The translations under genes were made by a program, and so were the position numbers. This document shows, piece by piece, positions 59,473-64,000 of a stretch of 64,000 bases of DNA. Each line of letters begins with the position of its first letter. Position 1 is the first letter of the stretch. This stretch comes from Nocardioides sp. SLBN-35 (GTDB taxonomy: Bacteria; Actinomycetota; Actinomycetes; Propionibacteriales; Nocardioidaceae). Location: assembly GCF_006715725.1 (NCBI RefSeq), contig NZ_VFNU01000001.1:4278001-4342000 (forward strand), written 5' to 3'. The notes under the pieces are model-generated. The model saw only the letters and a list, made by a program, of their open reading frames with translations. It made no database searches and had not been told where the DNA came from.

Positions 59473-59495
59473 CAGTACGGCGGCGAGGTCGCAGG
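59453..59495. terminator. 17-bp hairpin terminator at the end of DUF222 gene
   Basis: CCTGCGACCTCGCCGCC pairs perfectly with its complement at 59479-59495 over a 9-base loop that includes the TGA stop. The left arm codes for the last residues. Convergent HtaA gene ends 10 bases on: a shared terminator. Confidence 0.75.
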
Positions 59496-59504
59496 TGCGC
59501 GTCG

Positions 59505-60905
59505 CTACTTCTTGACCTTGACCTTCACGGTCGTGGTGGCCGAGGCCCGGTGCACCGGGTCACCGAGATAGGTGACCTTGAGGGTGCGCTTGCCCTTGGC
59601 GGACTTCGGCAGCCTCACCGTCACGGTGCCGTCGGCGCCCAGGGCGAGGGTCCGGACGAGCTTGACCTTCTTGCCCTTGAGCTTGCCGCCCTTGTAGACG
59701 ACCGAGACCTGGCCGGTGGCGGCGTACTTGCCGCCGGGGACGGCGACGATGACCGTTCCCTTCTTCTTGCTGGTCGGCTTCTTGGTGACCGTGGCGGTGG
59801 CGGTGGTCGCGACCGGGTAGCCCAGCTTGGTCCAGTCGATGCTCACCGGGGTCTCGGTGTCGAGGTGCCTGCTGGCGTGCGCGTGTGCCTGCCAGGTGTA
59901 GACGGCGTACTTCTGGCGCGGGTCGAGCCTGTCCGCGGCGGCACTCAGGCTCACCGCGAAGGACCCCTCGGCCAGTGCCGCCGTCGGCAGGTACGTCGCA
60001 GCGGCGAACTTGGCCATGCCCTCGGCTGCGGAGCTCGCGGTCGGCATGCCGCCGGCCGGGGCGAGCCCGACATAGACCCCGGCGCCACCGCTGATGTCCG
60101 AGTTGACGAAGTTCTCGCCGCTCACCGCGATCTCGACGCCGGCCGCGGTGGTGACGGGCGACGCCGTGACGGCCGGAGCGTCGGCGATCGGGGCGCTGGC
60201 CGTGAAGGAGGCGGCGACCTTCTTCGGCTGGTTGTCGGCGCTCGCATAGAAGTGGGCGCGGACGCCCGGCGTGAGCTGGCCGAGGAAGGACGGCGCGAAG
60301 GAGCCGCCGCCGACCGGCTTGCCGGCGCCGATACCGAGCTCGGTCGCCGGTGCGCTGTCTGCCGGCAGCACACCGGCCCAGTCCGGGGTGTCGCTCAGGG
60401 TGGCCACGCCCTCGGCCTGGGTCCAGTCGGAGGCCTCGGCGTCGAAGGTCGTCACGACCACACGCGTAGGCGCGGTGGACGCCTCCTCGCTGCCCATCCC
60501 TGCCGCGTTCCAGGCCGACACGATCGCCGAGATCGAGCCGTTGCCAGCGGCGTCGACCGACACGACCGGGTCGGCCACGGTGACCTTGTAGTAGGTCGTC
60601 GTCGCCATGACGAAGGCGCCCTCGACGGACCCGTCGTACGCGACGCTCGCGACACCGGTGGCGGCGTCGTAGCTTCCCTCGCCTCCGGGGAAGGTGATCA
60701 CGCCGTCGGTGTCCTCGCTGGCACCGCCGCCGAGGACATGGGTGGAGAGGTGGTCGTCGAACTGCTGCGAGATCTCCCACTGCAGGCTCAACGGAGCCGG
60801 GGTCGCCGAAGCGGGTGCCCCCGGGACGAGGGCGAGGCCGGCAGCGGCGACGCCGACGGCCGTGAGCGCGGCGAAGGAGCGGCGCCGGGTCGGTCGGATG
60901 GACAT
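59505..60905 (-). CDS. Secreted HtaA-domain haem-binding protein with Ig-like C-terminus
   Basis: 466 residues: signal peptide (to about residue 34, ASA), an HtaA-type domain (LSLQWEISQQFDDHL, then FPGGEGSYDAATGVASVAY), a middle beta domain and a C-terminal Ig-like (Big) domain that is very Lys-rich, without an anchor. HtaA domains capture haem at the surface in Corynebacterium. AAGGGA lies seven bases before the ATG. Last gene of the hmuV operon, 47 bases after its neighbour. Confidence 0.83.
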   Translation of the reverse strand: MSIRPTRRRSFAALTAVGVAAAGLALVPGAPASATPAPLSLQWEISQQFDDHLSTHVLGGGASEDTDGVITFPGGEGSYDAATGVASVAYDGSVEGAFVMATTTYYKVTVADPVVSVDAAGNGSISAIVSAWNAAGMGSEEASTAPTRVVVTTFDAEASDWTQAEGVATLSDTPDWAGVLPADSAPATELGIGAGKPVGGGSFAPSFLGQLTPGVRAHFYASADNQPKKVAASFTASAPIADAPAVTASPVTTAAGVEIAVSGENFVNSDISGGAGVYVGLAPAGGMPTASSAAEGMAKFAAATYLPTAALAEGSFAVSLSAAADRLDPRQKYAVYTWQAHAHASRHLDTETPVSIDWTKLGYPVATTATATVTKKPTSKKKGTVIVAVPGGKYAATGQVSVVYKGGKLKGKKVKLVRTLALGADGTVTVRLPKSAKGKRTLKVTYLGDPVHRASATTTVKVKVKK

Positions 60906-60952
60906 GGGTGTTCCCTTCTGTGGTGGTCCCGAGACGGACAGGCAGGCGGCTG

Positions 60953-62191
60953 CTAGCGCAGGCCGCGCACGGGCGGAGGTACGACGAGGGCGGCCGCCGC
61001 GACGAGCAGCAGCGCGCCGCCGCCCCACCAGGGCCAGGAGCGGGCCGCGGGTGCGGCCGGCGCCGGGGTGCTCGTCGACACGGGGCGCAGGTCGGTGGCA
61101 GGGCGCGCGAGCAGCGGCTGCTCGGGTGACGGCGCCGCGACGGCCGGCGGCGGCACGACGACGGGGGCGGCAGGTGCTGCCGCGGGGGGCTCGGCAGCGG
61201 CCGCGGTCGTGGCGGGCGGCGGGGGCGCGCTGTTGTGGATCTCCGGCGGCGTGCTGGTCGCGACCGTCGGGGTCGGTACGACGACCCGGCCGGCGTCGAA
61301 CGCGACGGTGAGCGGGGCGGCGACCTTGTTGGGATCGGCGCTGCCGCCGCTGGAGTACCAGAACGCGGCCGTCCCGAGCGGCTCCATGAACGCGACCCAC
61401 GACTGCGGGAACGCGCCCCAGTCCTGGCCGGACCGCACCTGCGCGCCGGTGGCGAGGTCGACGGTCACACCGCGGTACGCCGGGTCGGCGGTGAACCCGT
61501 CGGCGCCGAGCGTCACCTGCGGCAGGGTCGCGATCGTGACCTGCGCGGCCGGAACTGCCACCCACCGGGTCGGATCGGCCTGGTCGGAACCGAAGCCGCT
61601 CAGGGTCGCGGTGACCGTGCCGCGGCCCTCGGCCACCTCGAGCACCGGGTCGCTGAGGTAGAAGAACGAGAACCCCGAGTAGAAGACGACCGTCGCGCTC
61701 CCCTGCCACGCGATCCGCGCGGTGCCGGCGGTCCGGTCGAGGGTGCCGGTGCCCTTCCCGAAGACGAGCTGGTGGTTGCTCGAGCCGCCGATCCGCAGCG
61801 CGGCGCCGGTGCTGTCGGTGCGCAGCCCGGCCCAGGTGGCGTCCTTCCACGCGCCTGCGGCGGCATCCCACTTCTCGATCTCGACGTCGCCCGAGCGCTG
61901 CTGCCACTGGGCCTCCGGCACCTGCTGGCCGCCCCGACCGGGGTCGGGGATCCGGCCGGCGACGAGGAAGTTGTAGGTGCCGGGGTTGTACGCCGCCGTG
62001 TTCGACTCGGTGTTGACGCCCCAGCGGAGCACAGCGTCGGTGAGGGTCTCGGTCGTCGGTTCGGTGGTCGGCGGGTCGGTCGGCTCGTCCGCCCGGGCGG
62101 GCGTGACGGCGAGGGTGGCGAGCACGACCAGCCAGGCGACCAGCCCGGCGGCGGCGAGCACGGCGGCGAGCGGCCTACGCACCGGAGACAC
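60953..62191 (-). CDS. HtaA-domain protein with C-terminal membrane anchor
   Basis: 412 residues: signal peptide (to about residue 34), HtaA domain (LRWGVNTESNTAAYN, YNFLVAGRIP, VFYSGFSFFYLSDP), a Pro/Ala-rich linker of about 90 residues and a C-terminal membrane helix (WWGGGALLLVAAAALVV) with Arg tail, as in corynebacterial HtaA. It should hold haem at the outer face of the membrane. The GTG start overlaps the preceding gene by 17 bases. Confidence 0.85.
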   Translation of the reverse strand: MSPVRRPLAAVLAAAGLVAWLVVLATLAVTPARADEPTDPPTTEPTTETLTDAVLRWGVNTESNTAAYNPGTYNFLVAGRIPDPGRGGQQVPEAQWQQRSGDVEIEKWDAAAGAWKDATWAGLRTDSTGAALRIGGSSNHQLVFGKGTGTLDRTAGTARIAWQGSATVVFYSGFSFFYLSDPVLEVAEGRGTVTATLSGFGSDQADPTRWVAVPAAQVTIATLPQVTLGADGFTADPAYRGVTVDLATGAQVRSGQDWGAFPQSWVAFMEPLGTAAFWYSSGGSADPNKVAAPLTVAFDAGRVVVPTPTVATSTPPEIHNSAPPPPATTAAAAEPPAAAPAAPVVVPPPAVAAPSPEQPLLARPATDLRPVSTSTPAPAAPAARSWPWWGGGALLLVAAAALVVPPPVRGLR

Positions 62192-63266
62192 CTCTGCGGC
62201 GGGCGAGGACCAGGCGGGCGAGGGCGCCGGCGAGCACGACCCCGGCGGCGACGAAGAACCCGATCCCCCAGCGGTCGGTGGCGCGCCCGTGGTCGGCCGG
62301 TGCGACGGCCGCGACCACCGGCTCGTCGCCGGCCGCGATCGCGAACCGGACGACGGGCGGCTGGTCGCCGTCGAGCCCGTACAGGCGCAGCTCGTGGGTG
62401 CCGCCGGACGCGGCGACCGGGAGGGTGAGGACGCCGGTCACCTGGCCCTGGGCACCGACGAGGAAGGGCCCGGCTGCGGCGAGACCGTCGTCGAGGACGG
62501 CCGAGACCTGGGCGCCCGGTGTCAGGCCGCGGGCGGTGAACGACAGGGCCCGGCCGGCGACAGCGGAGGGCCGGTCCACGCTCAGCACCGGTGCGGCCGC
62601 TGCCTGCGGAGCAGCCGGAGCGTCAGCTACGACGACCTCGGGGGCCGCCGCCTCCTCGGCATCGGGAGCCCCGGCAGCGGGAGCCCCGGCCGGGTCAGGT
62701 GCCTTGCCGCCGTACAGGTCCTTGACCGTGACCGGCGTGAAGGTCTCGTTGGCGGCATTCGTGACGCCGTGCGCGCCGACGGTGATGATGCCGCAGCGGA
62801 CCTTGCGGCAGTCGACGGTGCGGGTGCCGCCGTCGCGGTCGACGGCCTGGAAGGTCGCGCCGGGCACGGTGATCGTGGTGGACCAGCGGCCGGCCGCGGA
62901 GACGGTGCCGCCGTTGGCGGAGGCGGCGGTGTCGGAGCCGGGGAAGGCGACGTACTTCTGGTGGCCGGCGTTGGCCTGGCTCTCGCTGTCGGGGACGTAG
63001 AAGTAGTCCTCGCCCGTGACGCCGCCCTTGCTGGGCCGCCAGTTCCCGGACACGGTGCCGAAGAAGACGTAGATGCCGCCGTGACCGCCGCGGACCGACT
63101 GGAAGCCGGTGCCGCCGACCTCCAGGGTGGTGGCGTACGTCGGGTCGACCACCGCGCCGCCGCGGTCGCTGCTGATCGAGACCCGGGCCTGCGCGTGGGC
63201 TGCGGGGACGGGCGCCACCAGCGAGGCGAGCACGCCGAGCAGCACGAGCACGGTCCGGGTCAGCAT
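62175..63266 (-). CDS. Membrane-anchored secreted protein of haem operon
   Basis: 363 residues: signal peptide (cut near residue 28, AHA), a domain with two Cys (TVDCRKVRCGIITVGAHGVTN, near residue 180) that may pair, an Ala/Pro linker, an Ig-like domain (LSVDRPSAVAGRALSFTARG) and a C-terminal membrane helix. It resembles the Cys-pair extracellular proteins found beside HtaA genes in actinobacteria; a direct HtaA domain is not clear. ATG overlaps the hmuV stop by 7 bases. Confidence 0.75.
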   Translation of the reverse strand: MLTRTVLVLLGVLASLVAPVPAAHAQARVSISSDRGGAVVDPTYATTLEVGGTGFQSVRGGHGGIYVFFGTVSGNWRPSKGGVTGEDYFYVPDSESQANAGHQKYVAFPGSDTAASANGGTVSAAGRWSTTITVPGATFQAVDRDGGTRTVDCRKVRCGIITVGAHGVTNAANETFTPVTVKDLYGGKAPDPAGAPAAGAPDAEEAAAPEVVVADAPAAPQAAAAPVLSVDRPSAVAGRALSFTARGLTPGAQVSAVLDDGLAAAGPFLVGAQGQVTGVLTLPVAASGGTHELRLYGLDGDQPPVVRFAIAAGDEPVVAAVAPADHGRATDRWGIGFFVAAGVVLAGALARLVLARRRGVSGA

Positions 63267-64000
63267 CGCGCCTCCTGCGCAGCTCGAACGGGTACGACGA
63301 CCGGTGTGCCGTCGTGGTCGAGCACCCGCACCGGGTGCTGGTAGACCTCGCCGAGCAGGTCCTCGGTGAGCACCTCGCGCGGCGCGCCGACCGCCCGTAC
63401 CCGGCCCTCGGCGAGGATGCAGATCCGGTCGGCGTACGCGGCCGCCAGGGACAGGTCGTGCAGCACCACGACCACGGCACAGCCCTCGGCCGCAACGAAC
63501 CGGGCGACCCCGAGGACCGCCTCCTGGTGGCGGATGTCGAGGGCCGCGGTGGGCTCGTCGAGCAGCAGCACCGGCGTCTCCTGGGCGAGGGCTCGGGCGA
63601 AGGAGGTGCGCGCCTGCTCCCCGCCGGACAGGGTCGGGAAGGTGCGCTCGGCGAGACGTTCGACGTCGGTGCGCACCATCGCCGCGGCCACGACCTCCTC
63701 GTCGGCCACCGACCGTGGGGTGCGGTGCCACGGCGAGCGGCCCATGGCGACGACGTCGTGGACCCGGAAGCCGAAGGCCAGGCCCTGCTGCTGGAGCTGG
63801 ACCGCGCGCTGCTGCGCGGCCTCGCGGGCGGCGTACGACGCCAGCGGCCGCCCCGCGAGGTGGACTGCTCCCGTTCCGGGCCGGACGTCGCCGGCCAGGA
63901 CGCCGAGGAGGGTGGACTTGCCGGCGCCGTTGGGGCCGACGAGTGCGACCAGCTCGCCCGGCCGGACGGTGAGGTCGACGCCGTCGAGGACGACCTTGTC
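63260..64000 (-). CDS. hmuV: Haem ABC transporter ATP-binding protein HmuV (5' end outside window)
   Basis: 246 visible residues, lacking only the N-terminus, which lies beyond 64000. Walker A GPNGAGKST, Q-loop LQQQGLAFGF, signature LSGGEQART, Walker B VLLLDEPTAALD and switch His in LHDLSLAA. The sequence DVVAMGRSPWHR fits FecCD/HmuUV importers. It powers haem uptake together with permease and binding protein presumably encoded upstream. The order hmuV then HtaA-type surface genes supports haem over siderophore as substrate. Confidence 0.88.
   Translation of the reverse strand, partial: DKVVLDGVDLTVRPGELVALVGPNGAGKSTLLGVLAGDVRPGTGAVHLAGRPLASYAAREAAQQRAVQLQQQGLAFGFRVHDVVAMGRSPWHRTPRSVADEEVVAAAMVRTDVERLAERTFPTLSGGEQARTSFARALAQETPVLLLDEPTAALDIRHQEAVLGVARFVAAEGCAVVVVLHDLSLAAAYADRICILAEGRVRAVGAPREVLTEDLLGEVYQHPVRVLDHDGTPVVVPVRAAQEARC

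Noticed and set aside
59343..60956. 537-codon plus-strand frame over the HtaA gene
   Set aside because: Antisense to a secreted HtaA protein with signal peptide and ribosome site.

Overview
The window is high-GC, densely coded actinobacterial chromosome, most like Nocardioides or a close relative. The signs are: many GTG starts; at least 21 genes with a TANNNT -10 box ending 6-7 bases before the start codon (leaderless mRNAs); the clpX-clpP2-clpP1 / tig / nei / rpiB neighbourhood also known from mycobacteria; two 13E12-type (DUF222) HNH proteins; and PH-domain, WYL, DUF3618 and DUF4235 families. There is no transposase, integrase, phage structural gene or CRISPR array. The genus is an inference from gene content. 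|| Layout. 1-4.6 kb: birA, PH-domain protein and an edge-truncated nucleotide cyclase; an epoxide hydrolase divergent from a WYL regulator around a shared palindrome. 4.7-9.3 kb: DUF885 metalloprotein, YcaQ-type glycosylase, a 0.55 kb non-coding block of REP-like hairpin repeats, then the first DUF222-HNH gene. 9.3-18.3 kb: anchored or secreted proteins, maf, acyl-CoA dehydrogenase, a GGDEF cyclase, and an operon of two PH-domain membrane proteins plus a lone MazF/PemK-like protein. 18.3-24 kb: regulator/enzyme modules (TetR with epimerase; TetR, DUF4873 and AurF-like diiron oxygenase; XRE-cupin with benE) and a SpoIID protein. 25-31.3 kb: valS, a holin/DUF3618/DUF4235 membrane trio and clpX-clpP2-clpP1. 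31.5-38.2 kb: lipoprotein, NarL-type two-component system, CPBP protease, SRPBCC protein, lipase and methyltransferase. 38.3-47.8 kb: trigger factor, tRNA-Pro and tRNA-Gly, SpoIIE-type phosphatase, nei, rpiB, an LpdA-like quinone reductase, a polar amino-acid ABC importer and dihydrolipoamide dehydrogenase. 47.9-54.5 kb: subtilase, gamma-glutamylcyclotransferase, lipoprotein, beta-propeller, purine nucleoside phosphorylase, DUF2332 and Uma2 proteins. 54.5-59.5 kb: an ABC exporter divergent from a second WYL regulator, a TetR gene, and a second DUF222-HNH gene with a LexA-type box in its promoter and a REP-like unit inside its coding sequence. 59.5-64 kb: a haem-uptake operon (HmuV, three surface proteins), cut by the window end. 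|| The most unusual signal is the link between the REP-like hairpin and the DUF222-HNH genes. Copies lie upstream of one gene and inside the other, and the stem pairs change together (GGTCGC/GCGACC against GGTTGC/GCAACC).
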